DNA of 64,000 bases from DASZIT01 sp963709665. Its GTDB lineage: Bacteria > Actinomycetota > Acidimicrobiia > Acidimicrobiales > RAAP-2. The position numbers were made by a program, and so were the translations under genes. The DNA lies in assembly GCA_963709665.1 (NCBI GenBank), contig CAVPWU010000007.1:248001-312000 (forward strand), read 5' to 3'. Positions 33,514-41,384 of this stretch are shown one piece after another (position 1 is the first letter of the stretch; each line of letters starts with the position of its first letter). The notes beneath the pieces were generated by a model, which did no database searches, had not been told where the DNA came from, and worked only from the letters and a program-made list of their open reading frames with translations.

Positions 33514-33699
33514 ATGGAAGACCGAACCGAGCCCGACGAGGGAAGCGGACCCACTGAGCCGGCCCAGACCGACGAGGAGCGGGCCGCCGACGAGTCCTAC
33601 GCGGCGGAGACCGACGAGGAGCGGGAGCGGGTGGCGGCGCACGAGAAGGAGATGCTGGAGCTCGGCGCCAACGTCAAGGGCGAGGGCCAGATCAGGTAA
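33514..33699 (+). CDS. Hypothetical small acidic protein
   Basis: 61 residues, about one third Glu/Asp, with repeated TDEER (residues about 19-23 and 33-37) and no hydrophobic segment; probably disordered or helical. A GAGGAGAG ribosome site lies 5-12 bases upstream. It follows the plasmid-stabilization-family gene by 26 bp and is likely co-transcribed. No family recognised. tRNA-Ser(CGA) is 80 bp downstream. Confidence 0.6.
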   Translation: MEDRTEPDEGSGPTEPAQTDEERAADESYAAETDEERERVAAHEKEMLELGANVKGEGQIR

Positions 33700-33779
33700 C
33701 GAACCTCTCACGAGAGGGCGTCCCGGCTCCCCGGCCGACCGGATGTTCGACCACTGGCGCGACGGCTAGCCTCTTCGGC

Positions 33780-33864
33780 GGAGGGATGCGAGAGTGGCCG
33801 AATCGGACGGTCTCGAAAACCGTTGTGTCGCAAGGCACCGTGGGTTCGAATCCCACTCCCTCCG
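33780..33864 (+). tRNA. tRNA-Ser (anticodon CGA)
   Basis: Acceptor GGAGGGA pairs with TCCCTCC; discriminator G; CCA not encoded. The anticodon loop TCTCGAAAA gives CGA. Long variable arm and GTGGGTTCGAATCCCAC T-arm. A tyrosine integrase starts 97 bp downstream, so the 3' end is the probable chromosomal attachment site of the island. Confidence 0.95.
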
Positions 33865-33914
33865 CTGGTCAGAGGTGGTTTCCGGTTGAGGCGCTCAGCG
33901 CCCGACCGGAGGCC

Positions 33915-33933
33915 ATCCCTCAAAAATCCCTCA
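33915..33933 (+). repeat. Direct repeat ATCCCTCA x2, period 11 bp
   Basis: Two copies, 33915-33922 and 33926-33933, one helical turn apart between the tRNA and integrase. Possible integrase arm-binding or integrase promoter sites. Confidence 0.4.
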
Positions 33934-33961
33934 CAAGCCACCCGGCGGATACGCTTTCCCC

Positions 33962-35104
33962 ATGGCTGGGACCATGCGCGAACGGCAGCCGGGGGTCTGG
34001 GAGTTGCGCGTCCGGCTGGGGCGGGGTCCGCTCAGCGGCAAGCACCGACAGGTCAGCCGATCCTTCCGGGGGACGGAGCGCCAGGCCTCCAAGGAGCTCG
34101 CCAAGCTCGCCACGGCCACACCCGAGGCCAGCGCCGTCGGAAGCAGCAAGACGGTCAAGGATCTCCTCGACCGGTGGATCGACCACCTCGAGGCCCGAGG
34201 GCGGACACCCAAGACCATCGACGGCTACCGGTCGATCGCCCGGGCCCGCCTGGAGCCCGCCCTGGGTACCGTCAAGCTCCGCCAGCTCACCGCTTACCAG
34301 CTGGACGACCTGTACGTCTCGCTCCTCGATGCGGGCCTCTCCCCGGTCTACGTGCGTCACTGCCATGCGACCCTGGCCGCCGCCCTTCGACAGGCAGTCA
34401 AGTGGGACTGGATCGACCGCTCCCCCGCCGATCGGGCCACCCCCCCGGGGGCAACCCCGCCCGAGGTGGGTCCACCCGATGCCCAGGACATCAGTCGTTT
34501 GATCACCTCGGTGGAGGAGACCGACCCCGATATGGCCTCGATGCTCTTCGTGGCGGCAACCACCGGGTGCCGGCGTGGAGAGCTGTGTGGGCTGCGGTGG
34601 TCGGATCTGGACGTGGGGCACTCGACGCTGACGGTCCGGCGGTCGATCTCCGACACCAGCCGGGGGGTGGAGGTGAAAGATCCCAAGACGCATCGCTCCC
34701 GACGGATCTCGCTCGACCCGGCCACCATCGCTGTCCTCGCCACCCATCGGGCCCGAACCGAGCAGCGGGCCATGGATGTGGGCTCCGAACTCTCACCGGA
34801 GGCCTACATCTGGTCGCAGGAAGGCGACTCGACCGTTCCGTGGAAGCCAAATCGGGTCACGGATGCCTTCCGCACCCATCGGAAACGGGCGGAGCTCGAC
34901 CACGTGAACTTCCACCATCTACGCCACTTCTCGGCCACCACGCTGGCCGGCGCCGGTGTGGACGTCCGCACCATCGCCGGCCGCCTCGGTCACGCCAACC
35001 CGGCCATCACCCTGCGGACCTATGCGCACTTCCTCGAGGCCGCCGACCGTCGGGCCGCCGAGGTCATGGGAGGGCTGCCCCTGCCCGACCTGGTCAATCG
35101 CTAG
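33962..35104 (+). CDS. Tyrosine recombinase (phage-type integrase)
   Basis: 380 residues. Arm-binding N-terminus (about 1-55; VWELRVRLGRGPLSGKHRQV), SAM-like core-binding domain (about 62-150; TVKDLLDRWIDHLEARGRT), and catalytic domain (about 175-370) with Arg in TTGCRRGELCGLRW, His-x-x-Arg in HHLRHFSATTL, the later His in GHANPAITLRTYAH and the Tyr nucleophile in that last stretch. It sits next to tRNA-Ser(CGA) and reads away from it. Its last 11 bases overlap the convergent excisionase gene. No matching right attachment site in direct orientation was found. Confidence 0.93.
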   Translation: MAGTMRERQPGVWELRVRLGRGPLSGKHRQVSRSFRGTERQASKELAKLATATPEASAVGSSKTVKDLLDRWIDHLEARGRTPKTIDGYRSIARARLEPALGTVKLRQLTAYQLDDLYVSLLDAGLSPVYVRHCHATLAAALRQAVKWDWIDRSPADRATPPGATPPEVGPPDAQDISRLITSVEETDPDMASMLFVAATTGCRRGELCGLRWSDLDVGHSTLTVRRSISDTSRGVEVKDPKTHRSRRISLDPATIAVLATHRARTEQRAMDVGSELSPEAYIWSQEGDSTVPWKPNRVTDAFRTHRKRAELDHVNFHHLRHFSATTLAGAGVDVRTIAGRLGHANPAITLRTYAHFLEAADRRAAEVMGGLPLPDLVNR

Positions 35105-35327
35105 GAACTGGCCTCTCCTGCGCAGCCCTCGGGAGCTCGCCCTCCAGGAATCGCTCGATGGATCGACGAGGAATTCTGATTCTGGCGCCGATCCGGCGTA
35201 CGGGAATCGGGAAGCTCCCCTGCTTGATCGCTCGATAGAGCGTTGATCGGGTTTCGCCGAGGAGGTCGGCAGCCTCCTCGACACTGACGAGCGGCTTCGG
35301 TGGCAACGTGTTGCGGGTGCTCTGCAT
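35094..35327 (-). CDS. Excisionase-type helix-turn-helix protein
   Basis: 77 residues. LVSVEEAADLLGETRSTLYRAIKQG followed by PVRRIGARIRIPRRSIERFL is the compact MerR-like winged helix of excisionase/AlpA-type DNA-binding proteins. It is convergent with the integrase and overlaps its last 11 bases, so antisense transcription could link the two. The upstream region (35395-35580) has six GTCACC copies that may be its binding sites. Expected to set the direction of recombination. Confidence 0.8.
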   Translation of the reverse strand: MQSTRNTLPPKPLVSVEEAADLLGETRSTLYRAIKQGSFPIPVRRIGARIRIPRRSIERFLEGELPRAAQERPVPSD

Positions 35328-35768
35328 GGATCTGCTCCGGTCTCAACCAGTACCAGGCGGTGTGCCGTGGACCCGGGTCATCTTCCGGATCGACGTCACC
35401 TCGACCGTCACCCCGGACTGCTCGCGGGACGTCACCTTCAATGAGATTCGTGTTCGGCGAACGTCACCCCGGAGCCCCTCCCTGTCACCCCCCTTGGTTA
35501 CGACCTCCCCCGGCACCGTCTGGCCATTTCCTCGCCGAGGTGGCGCCGTGGGAGGCGCCTCGCGGATATTGACCGTCACCTACCGAATCCTCTTTGAGTC
35601 AAGGGGTGGATTTCAGGGGTTCCCGGGCGCGACGAGACCACGTGCCGTCGAAGGCGGAGATGCCTAAGGTTTCAGGGGGTCCGGGAGTGACTTCGCCGAA
35701 GAGCCGGCCGCCAGGGTGCAGAGCCGACCACGCAGGCTACGAGTCGTTCCCGCCTGTCCTCCCGGGCC
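35328..35768. other. 441-bp intergenic region upstream of the excisionase gene
   Basis: No gene supported on either strand. Contents: the GTCACC repeat cluster (35395-35580) and then unremarkable sequence up to the IS110 relic. Confidence 0.5.
35395..35580 (+). repeat. Cluster of six GTCACC repeats
   Basis: Copies at 35395, 35407, 35431, 35463, 35484 and 35575, four preceded by CG or AC (CGACGTCACC, CGACCGTCACC). Spacings 12, 24, 32, 21 and 91. They lie upstream of the excisionase gene; possible excisionase/repressor sites or iterons. Confidence 0.4.
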
Positions 35769-36792
35769 CTACTTGTGAGCGTCGATGAGGAGCTGCCGAT
35801 AGACGGCGTTGCTGACGTGACGCTTGAGCGACCGGATGGCCTCCCGCTTGGTCTTGCCCTCGGCCACCTTCTTCTCGAAGTAGGCCCGGCCCTCGGAGTT
35901 GGTCTGGCGGATCTGGCAGATGGCCACCATGTGGACGGCATGGTTGAGCTGACGGTTACCTCGGCGACTGAGGCGGTGGACGATCCTGCCCCCCGACGAG
36001 CGCTCGACGGGAGCCACCCCGGCATAGGAGGCGAACTGGTCCCGGTTGGTGAACCGACGGACATCGCCGGTATAGCCGATGAGTTCGCAGGCCAGGATGG
36101 GGCCGACGCCATAGAGGTCGGTCAAGGAAGTCCCCGACGCCTTCACCGCCTCCTTGATGCGCTGGTGAGACGCCTTCAGCTGCCGGTCGAGACGCTCCAC
36201 ATCGTCGAGCAGCTCGTGGGCCAGGTCGTAGCGAGTCCGCTCCACCGGGGTAACCGGGTCGAAGCCATCGAGCAGTCGCACGGCGTCAGAAGCGTTGAGT
36301 TCCTTGGAGATTCCGCCGGGTGAGAGGTGGAGCAGGGCGGCGTGCAGCCGGGACACCACGATGTTGCGAAGCCTCCCGATCTCGTGGTTCCGTTTGGCCA
36401 AGAGCCGCAGCACCTCCCGATGGTTGGCCGGTTCGACGGAGCGGAGGCCCGGGGAGCGGAGGGCGGCAATCGCCACCGACAGGCGCGTCGTTGGGGTCGT
36501 TCTTGTTGGACTTCCCGGTGCCCAGCACCCGCACCCTCGAGGCCAGCGTGGCCGGCACATCGAGAACCCGTTCGCCGGCTCCGACCAACTGCTGGGACAG
36601 CAGGTAGCCAAGACCTCCGGCGGACTCCACGGCCCATGTCCGTTCACCGAGCGGCTCGGCCCAGGCCAACAGCCGTGCCGTCTGCTGACAGGTGGCCCGG
36701 ACCTTGATCTGGGCCAGCTGCTCTTCGTTCCGGCCGATGGCCACGGCCGTGTGGGATGCCTTGTGAGGGTCGATCCCGATGATCACCGTCAT
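35769..36792 (-). pseudogene. IS110-family transposase, frameshifted
   Basis: Two frames join into one DEDD transposase of about 340 residues. The N-terminal frame (ATG 36792; VIIGIDPHKASHTAVAIG, WAVESAGG, SNKNDPNDA) gives the catalytic Asp-Glu-Asp-Asp set. The second frame resumes at RLSVAIAALRSPGLRSVEP and contains the Transposase_20 domain (LYGVGPILACELIGYTGDV, FASYAGVAPVERSSGG). One base is missing near 36480-36492. No inverted repeats, as expected for the family. Either inactive or mis-sequenced. Sits inside the accessory island. Confidence 0.8.
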
Positions 36793-37108
36793 CAGTTCCT
36801 CCTTCGTGGTCGGTTAGGAACCGCGAGGGCACTCCTGGTTGGGATCTCGTGCACGTTCCTCTTTCGAGCCACCCGCGGCAAGGTCCAGGCAGGAAGCCAC
36901 TCGTTAGGAAGCCAGTCGACCGGAGCCGACGGCAGGCACTTAGAGAGCTACCCCGTCTGGACCTCTAAACGCTACGAACAGACCGAGCGTCTGCCAAGAA
37001 GTCTCAACCAGGCACTTCGAGGGCACCTTGCGAGCGGGTCTGACCGGTAACCCACTCGTAGGCAGATCTGGGATCTGGACCGCCCTCGCAGGGTGATACA
37101 ACCGTTCG
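36793..37108. other. 316-bp spacer between the IS110 relic and the GNAT gene
   Basis: No gene, RNA or clear repeat seen. Base composition is less GC-rich than the core genome. The IS110 end probably lies within the first 100 bp, but its limit cannot be set. Confidence 0.4.
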
Positions 37109-37699
37109 ATGGAAGAGTTCGAGGTGCTCTGGCTCACCGAAGCCGATCAGATCGCACAAGCTGTAGGGGTGGCCGCTCGGTCGTTGCGGGACGGTCCAGA
37201 CTCGGTGGCTGTCTCCGACGATCCGCTCGTCCGCCTGGAGATGCTCTACGGCACGTTCGCAGGCTCTCTGGCGGGTGCCAGAGTCGCCGGGGTCCGGCGG
37301 GGAGATTGTGTGCTTGGCCTCGCGTCCGCTGTCGAGCCCGGCCATTGCGTGGGAGCAAGACTGCCACCAGAGATCAGAACCCTGGACGCTCCCTCGAAGG
37401 GCGCCTCTGATGCTGATCGCTTCTTGCACTTTGGATCGACCCTCGCCGCACACGATCTGGATGAGCCCCACTGGCACGTCGGACCTGTCGGAGTAGAGCC
37501 GGGTTTTCAGTCAATGGGGATGGGTCGGGCGGCGATGAGGCTGTTGTGCGTCGAGTTCGACGAGCACCGCAGGGTCTCGTGGCTGGAGACCGCCAAACCA
37601 GAGAACGTGCGGTTCTACATCGGCCTCGGATTCGAGGTCGTTGAAGAATCGCCGATGCTCGCAGCCCACATGTGGTTCATGCGCCGAGAGCCTCGGTGA
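37109..37699 (+). CDS. GNAT-family N-acetyltransferase
   Basis: 196 residues. The acetyl-CoA-binding motif is visible: WHVGPVGVEPGFQSMGMGRA (V/G-Q/R-x-x-G-x-G/A type), followed by WLETAKPENVRFYIGLGFEVVEE, the usual C-terminal GNAT end. The first 100 residues contain two or three helices and LGLASAVEPGHCVG. Substrate unknown. It lies alone in the island, with GC and codon use lower than the core genes, supporting acquisition by transfer. Confidence 0.82.
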   Translation: MEEFEVLWLTEADQIAQAVGVAARSLRDGPDSVAVSDDPLVRLEMLYGTFAGSLAGARVAGVRRGDCVLGLASAVEPGHCVGARLPPEIRTLDAPSKGASDADRFLHFGSTLAAHDLDEPHWHVGPVGVEPGFQSMGMGRAAMRLLCVEFDEHRRVSWLETAKPENVRFYIGLGFEVVEESPMLAAHMWFMRREPR

Positions 37700-37735
37700 T
37701 CGTCCCGTGTCCCCGACCGCCGGGAGCGTGATCGG

Positions 37736-37927
37736 TTAGCGGTCAGGGTCACTTGCTTCGATGGTCCATTCGGTTCCACCGCAACGAGGACAGGGCGGGC
37801 GTAGCTGACTTAACCCCTCCGGCGGTACGTAGGCGAACTCTCCAGCCCTCTCCGTCAGCCTCACGGTACGGTGCGTTCGAGTCATACCACAGCGGTCGCA
37901 TCGCGCCTGCATTCCCCAGTCCGTCAC
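37736..37927 (-). CDS. Small zinc-ribbon protein
   Basis: 63 residues; GTG start at 37927 or ATG at 37912. Two CxxC knuckles, RCDRCGM and PCPRCGG, are 37 residues apart and should bind one zinc ion. Between them lies THRTVRLTERAGEFAYVPPEG. No catalytic domain. Function unknown; such ribbons often accompany nucleic-acid or translation proteins. It partly overlaps the possible 5' end of the plus-strand gene that follows. Confidence 0.6.
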   Translation of the reverse strand: MTDWGMQARCDRCGMTRTHRTVRLTERAGEFAYVPPEGLSQLRPPCPRCGGTEWTIEASDPDR

Positions 37928-38419
37928 GGATACAAAATTATCGCTTGCCGATCTGCCACCGAACGCCGGGATGGTGACTCGCTCGAAAAATCCGGGACCC
38001 CAGTTTCAGAGTCAACAACCTGCGTAAATGTATCGTGGGATCATGAGGCACTCCTCGGTTGGTCGGAGCAAGTGACCAGCGAGGAGGTTCATCAATCGAT
38101 TCTCGAGTGGTCGACGCGCTCCTACGGGCTGACCCTCGAATTGCCTAACGGAATGTTCGGGTGGGACAACCAACACACGCTCACCTGGTCAGCGGCGTTG
38201 AGCCACAAGGTGCTCTTGGAGTTGGACTCACAGCAGTTACTCATTCTCACTGAGCCAGCCGAAGTTGTGATGACGGGAAGGACCGGAACGCATATGGAAG
38301 TGAGAGGCTGCTCGCAGGTCACCTTCGACTGGCAAGGCTATGGCGACCTAACCCCACATTTGGAGCACTTCACATCCGGGACCGTGACGCTTCATTGGAT
38401 CGGTCCCCGTCCCAACTGA
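37871..38419 (+). CDS. Hypothetical protein, start uncertain
   Basis: Up to 182 residues. The C-terminal ~130 residues (from VSWDHEALLGW) look like real protein: ELPNGMFGWDNQHTLTWSAA, LLELDSQQLLILTEPAEVVM, CSQVTFDWQGYGDL, beta-rich with many Trp. The N-terminal part overlaps the zinc-ribbon gene on the other strand and has no good start besides GTG 37871, so the gene may be 5'-truncated. No family recognised. Lower GC than core genes; island cargo. Confidence 0.45.
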   Translation: MRSSHTTAVASRLHSPVRHGYKIIACRSATERRDGDSLEKSGTPVSESTTCVNVSWDHEALLGWSEQVTSEEVHQSILEWSTRSYGLTLELPNGMFGWDNQHTLTWSAALSHKVLLELDSQQLLILTEPAEVVMTGRTGTHMEVRGCSQVTFDWQGYGDLTPHLEHFTSGTVTLHWIGPRPN

Positions 38420-38487
38420 CAGGGGTATCCCGCAACGCCGGGAGCGAGATAGCGGCCCTACATTCGATGCCGTGATAACAACCTCTG

Positions 38488-39060
38488 GTGGAGTTCGTGC
38501 GGATAGGGAGCACCCGGTCGATCGGCCGGGTGCTCGCGAAGTCGATTGAGGCGTCGGTCACCTATTCCGAGGTCGGCGCGACCCTCAAGGATGAACAGCC
38601 CCGGGGATATCGGCACGACCGATACGAGGCCCACCTGGGCACCGGTCAGAAGACCTTCCGTCGAGCAACGACTGGCCTCCGGTCCTGGAGCACCCACAAG
38701 ATCCCTGGGATTGACGTTCTTCCGCACGGCTCTCCAATCGAGGTCGGTGCGACCGTGGTGGTCACGTTCGGGACCCCCTGGCTGGCCCTCGCAGCCCCAT
38801 GCCGCATCGTGGGCGTGGTCGATGAATCGGACAGATGGGGATTCGCCTACGGCACGCTTCCCGGACATCCCGAGCAGGGCGAGGAGTCATTTCTGATTTC
38901 GATCAACAGTGACGAGAAGGTCGAGCTCCGAATCACTGCGTTCTCCCGGCCGGGTGAGCGACTGACTCGGATAGCTGGACCCATTGGCCGGGCCGTCCAG
39001 AAGGCAGGAACCAACGGCTACGTGAAGGCGCTCCGAAGGTACGTGGATCAGGTTGAATGA
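38488..39060 (+). CDS. DUF1990 family protein
   Basis: 190 residues, GTG start. The conserved DUF1990 features are present: VTYSEVGATL, PRGYRHDRYEAHLGTG, WSTHKIPGIDV, APCRIVGVVDESDRWGFAYG, TLPGHPEQGEESFLI and ITAFSRPGERLTRIAGPIGR. The family is found in actinobacteria and plants and has no established biochemical role. It lies just before the tRNA-fragment/terminator region and the IS3 element. No clear ribosome site. Confidence 0.82.
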   Translation: MEFVRIGSTRSIGRVLAKSIEASVTYSEVGATLKDEQPRGYRHDRYEAHLGTGQKTFRRATTGLRSWSTHKIPGIDVLPHGSPIEVGATVVVTFGTPWLALAAPCRIVGVVDESDRWGFAYGTLPGHPEQGEESFLISINSDEKVELRITAFSRPGERLTRIAGPIGRAVQKAGTNGYVKALRRYVDQVE

Positions 39061-39189
39061 CTGCCCCAGATCGCCGGGTCGGCGGCGATACGAAGCGTGG
39101 CGAACGGGCTCGATGTGGGTACCCGGTGAGCTGGGCCGCACATTCGGTGGTGACCAGCCACCAGCGACCCAGCACCCGGGTAAGGCACC

Positions 39190-39215
39190 CTGGCCGGGAT
39201 TCGAACCCGGTGCTC
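39190..39215 (-). other. tRNA 3'-end-like fragment (T-arm)
   Basis: On the minus strand CACCGGGTTCGAATCCCGG followed by CCAGGGTG forms a perfect T-stem-loop plus an acceptor-like strand. No matching 5' half, D-arm or complete cloverleaf could be built upstream, so this is a fragment, perhaps an old att site. Confidence 0.5.
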
Positions 39216-39221
39216 TCCTGT

Positions 39222-39240
39222 AGTCAGTAGGAGGCAGTCA
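39222..39240 (+). repeat. Direct repeat copy 1, AGTCAGTAGGAGGCAGTCA
   Basis: 19-bp repeat; identical copy at 39306-39324, 84 bp apart. Beside the tRNA-like fragment. Confidence 0.75.
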
Positions 39241-39305
39241 TCCAGACCCAAGGCGCACCGAGGAACCTACGGCGGGGGTGTGACAGTGGCTGGTACTCTG
39301 CAATC

Positions 39306-39324
39306 AGTCAGTAGGAGGCAGTCA
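39306..39324 (+). repeat. Direct repeat copy 2, AGTCAGTAGGAGGCAGTCA
   Basis: Identical to 39222-39240; immediately before the hairpin at 39329. Confidence 0.75.
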
Positions 39325-39328
39325 AGCG

Positions 39329-39348
39329 GAGGGGCCTTCGGGCCCCTC
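39329..39348 (+). terminator. Hairpin GAGGGGCC-TTCG-GGCCCCTC
   Basis: Perfect 8-bp stem with a stable TTCG tetraloop followed by TTGCG. Typical rho-independent or tRNA-type terminator; 33 bp before the IS3 left end. Confidence 0.75.
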
Positions 39349-39435
39349 TTGCGCGTCGGCTGCCCGCCCCTGACCGCCGGGTGATTCGCCCTGGGTTACT
39401 TGGAGGCTCCATACCTTGGAAGCGAGGATGGAGTC

Positions 39436-39780
39436 ATGCCACAGGAACAACCACGCAGGAGGCCGACCGCCCGGCGCTACTCGCCGGACGAGAAGGCCCA
39501 GGCCGTCCGTCTGGTCCGCCAGCTCCGGGCTGAGCTCGGGACCGACCACGGCACCGTCAAGCGGGTGGCCGCCCAGCTCGGCTACGGCGTCGAGTCGGTG
39601 CGGAACTGGGTCCACCAGGCCGACATCGACGAGGGGGTGACCGGCGGGGTCTCCACCGCCGAGGCCGAGCGGATCAAGGCCCTCGAGCAGGAGAACCGGG
39701 AGCTCAAGCGGTCCAACGAGATCCTGCGCCGGGCCTCGGCGTATTTCGCCCAGGCGGAGCTCGACCGCCCATGGAAGTGA
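39436..39780 (+). CDS. IS3-family transposase OrfA (HTH protein)
   Basis: 114 residues. Helix-turn-helix RRYSPDEKAQAVRLVRQL ... VKRVAAQLGYGVESVRNWV binds the inverted repeats. A leucine-zipper segment (EAERIKALEQENRELKRSNE) allows dimerisation, followed by ILRRASAYFAQAELDRP. Its stop overlaps the OrfB start by ten bases in another frame, so a programmed frameshift could give a fusion. Confidence 0.92.
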   Translation: MPQEQPRRRPTARRYSPDEKAQAVRLVRQLRAELGTDHGTVKRVAAQLGYGVESVRNWVHQADIDEGVTGGVSTAEAERIKALEQENRELKRSNEILRRASAYFAQAELDRPWK

Positions 39781-40679
39781 TCGTCGGCTTCATCGACGAG
39801 AACCGTGACGAGCTGGGGGTCGAGCCCATCTGCCGGAACCTGCAGGTGGCCCCGAGCTCTTACTACGCCGCCAAGTCCCGGCCACCCTCGGCCCGGGCGA
39901 TGCGGGATGCGGTGCTGCTGCCGGTCCTGCTGACGTTGTGGAAGGCCAACTACTCCGTCTATGGCGCCCACAAGCTCTGGAAGACCGCCCGGCGGGCCGG
40001 GCACGACATCGGCCGGGACCAGGTGGCCCGGCTGATGCGCCAGGCCGGCATCCGGGGCGTCAAGCGGGGACGACGGGTGATCACCACCCGACGAGACGAC
40101 AGGGCGGCGCGATCACCGGACCTGGTCAAGCGCAACTTCACCGCCACCGCTCCCAATCAGCTGTGGGTGACCGACCTGACCTACGTGCCCACCTGGTCGG
40201 GGGTGGCCTACACCTGCTTCATCGTCGACGCCTTCAGCCGGATGATCGTCGGCTGGCGGGTGGCCTCCACCATGCGCACCGAAATGGTCCTCGACGCCCT
40301 GGAGATGGCCCGGTGGTCACGGGGCACCCGACTGGAGGGACTGGTGGCCCACTCGGACGCCGGCTCTCAATTCACATCCGTTCGCTACGGCGAGCGGCTG
40401 GCCGAAATCGGGGCGGTGCCCTCGATCGGCACTGTCGGGGATTCGTTCGACAATGCCCTGGCCGAATCGGTCAATGCTCTCTACAAGACCGAGCTGATCC
40501 GGGGCCCCTCACAAGGGCCCTGGAGGACCGTCGAGGACGTCGAGCTCGCCACCCTCGGGTGGGTCCACTGGCACAACAACGACCGGCTGCACGGCTACCT
40601 CGACGACGTGCCGCCAACCGAGTTCGAGGCGGCCTACGCTGCCCAACAGACCGACCAGGAACTGGTTGGAATCCAATAG
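39771..40679 (+). CDS. IS3-family transposase OrfB (DDE integrase core)
   Basis: 302 residues, apparently intact. HTH_21-type N-terminus (YSVYGAHKLWKTARRAGHDIG, RDQVARLMRQAGIRG), then the DDE core: Asp in WVTDLTYVPTW, Asp in LVAHSDAGSQFTS and Glu in DNALAESVNALYKTELI. The start overlaps OrfA in the +2 register. Ends four bases before the right terminal repeat. Confidence 0.93.
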   Translation: MEVIVGFIDENRDELGVEPICRNLQVAPSSYYAAKSRPPSARAMRDAVLLPVLLTLWKANYSVYGAHKLWKTARRAGHDIGRDQVARLMRQAGIRGVKRGRRVITTRRDDRAARSPDLVKRNFTATAPNQLWVTDLTYVPTWSGVAYTCFIVDAFSRMIVGWRVASTMRTEMVLDALEMARWSRGTRLEGLVAHSDAGSQFTSVRYGERLAEIGAVPSIGTVGDSFDNALAESVNALYKTELIRGPSQGPWRTVEDVELATLGWVHWHNNDRLHGYLDDVPPTEFEAAYAAQQTDQELVGIQ

Positions 40680-40710
40680 CCCGAGCCTCCATCAGACCCA
40701 GGGCGGATCA

Positions 40711-40934
40711 GGCGGTCCGGTAGAGCTCGATGTGGGGACGCTTGGCACCCAAAACGGCCACGCCCGCATCGCGGCGGCCCACTGGAAGAACGTCCTCAGG
40801 TCGTAGCGATAGGCGTCGAGCGTGCGCTCGTTGTACCTGGCGAGGAATGCAGCTGCGGCCACCTGGGCTTCATCGAATCCAGGGTCCTCGATGATGGCGG
40901 CGAGTGTGTCGGAATCTGAGTCGAGTACAGACAT
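40711..40934 (-). pseudogene. Tyrosine recombinase N-terminal fragment truncated by IS3
   Basis: The ATG at 40934 has an AGAAGGAG ribosome site. About 60 residues (AAFLARYNERTLDAYRYDLRTF...FQWAAAMR in order) match the SAM-like core-binding domain of integrases. A shifted frame continues GVAVLGAKRPHIELYR, typical of the next helix, which implies a missing base near 40761-40766. The IS3 right end cuts the gene here and no catalytic domain remains on the far side. Relic of a second integrative element. Confidence 0.75.
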
Positions 40935-41030
40935 GGCTCTCCTTCTAGGGTTGGGAGAGCCAGCCAACACCGTCCAGCCCGGGAGGGCGGAGTTGAGGGT
41001 TGACCGTTGCCGGGACGAGTGACATCATTT

Positions 41031-41384
41031 GTGGTGTCACAGTGGTCAGTCGAGATGGAGCCCGAGGTTGAGGAGTGGTTGGAGTCTTTGCCCCCCGTGC
41101 TTTTCGCGATGGCGGCTTCGAGAGTCGACTACTTGGCCGACGTCGGCGCCTCCACCCGGATGCCTCGATCCCGTTCGCTCGGAGACGGCCTCTTCGAACT
41201 CCGGTTCGATCTGGGCCGCGTCGCTCAACGGATCAGCTTCTACTTCCCGGGCCATCGTCGGATTGTCCTGTTGACGGTGTTTAGAAAGCAACGGCAGAAC
41301 GAACGGGCGGAGGTAGCTCGGGCACGTCTGGCCATGAGGATCTGCGTCGAGCAGGCCCATACCGCTGACGAGGAGGAAAGATGA
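41031..41384 (+). CDS. RelE/HigB-type toxin
   Basis: 117 residues of the phage-derived Gp49/HigB-like family. VEEWLESLPPVLF, MPRSRSLGDGLFELRFDL, QRISFYFPGHRRIVLLTVFRK and the terminal basic/acidic helix are typical. The GTG at 41031 is chosen by alignment to family N-termini (VVSQWSVEMEPEVEEW); other GTG/TTG starts lie nearby. It overlaps the antitoxin gene by ATGA in the toxin-first order of higBA. Expected to be a ribosome-dependent mRNA endonuclease. Confidence 0.85.
   Translation: MVSQWSVEMEPEVEEWLESLPPVLFAMAASRVDYLADVGASTRMPRSRSLGDGLFELRFDLGRVAQRISFYFPGHRRIVLLTVFRKQRQNERAEVARARLAMRICVEQAHTADEEER

Larger units (their letters stand above)
39061..39381. other. Relic region with tRNA-like fragment, direct repeats and terminator
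   Basis: 321 bp without a gene. It holds a T-arm-like piece on the minus strand (39190-39215), two 19-bp repeats and a strong hairpin (39329-39348). The mix is typical of an old attachment-site junction. Confidence 0.5.
39382..40710 (+). mobile_element. IS3-family insertion sequence
   Basis: A 1,329-bp element with imperfect terminal repeats (23/28 match): left begins TGATTCGCCCTGGGTTACTT, right complement TGATCCGCCCTGGGTCTGAT. Two overlapping genes, orfA and orfB. It lies in a broken integrase gene. No convincing 3-4 bp target duplication. Confidence 0.88.

Noticed and set aside
33841..39215. 39190-39215 as right attachment site of the tRNA-Ser(CGA) island
   Set aside because: The shared GGGTTCGAATCCC core is in opposite orientation and is the universal T-loop, so it is not a direct att repeat.
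39170..39270. Complete tRNA gene on the minus strand
   Set aside because: Only the T-arm and an acceptor-like strand are convincing; no 5' acceptor, D-arm or good anticodon stem could be paired.
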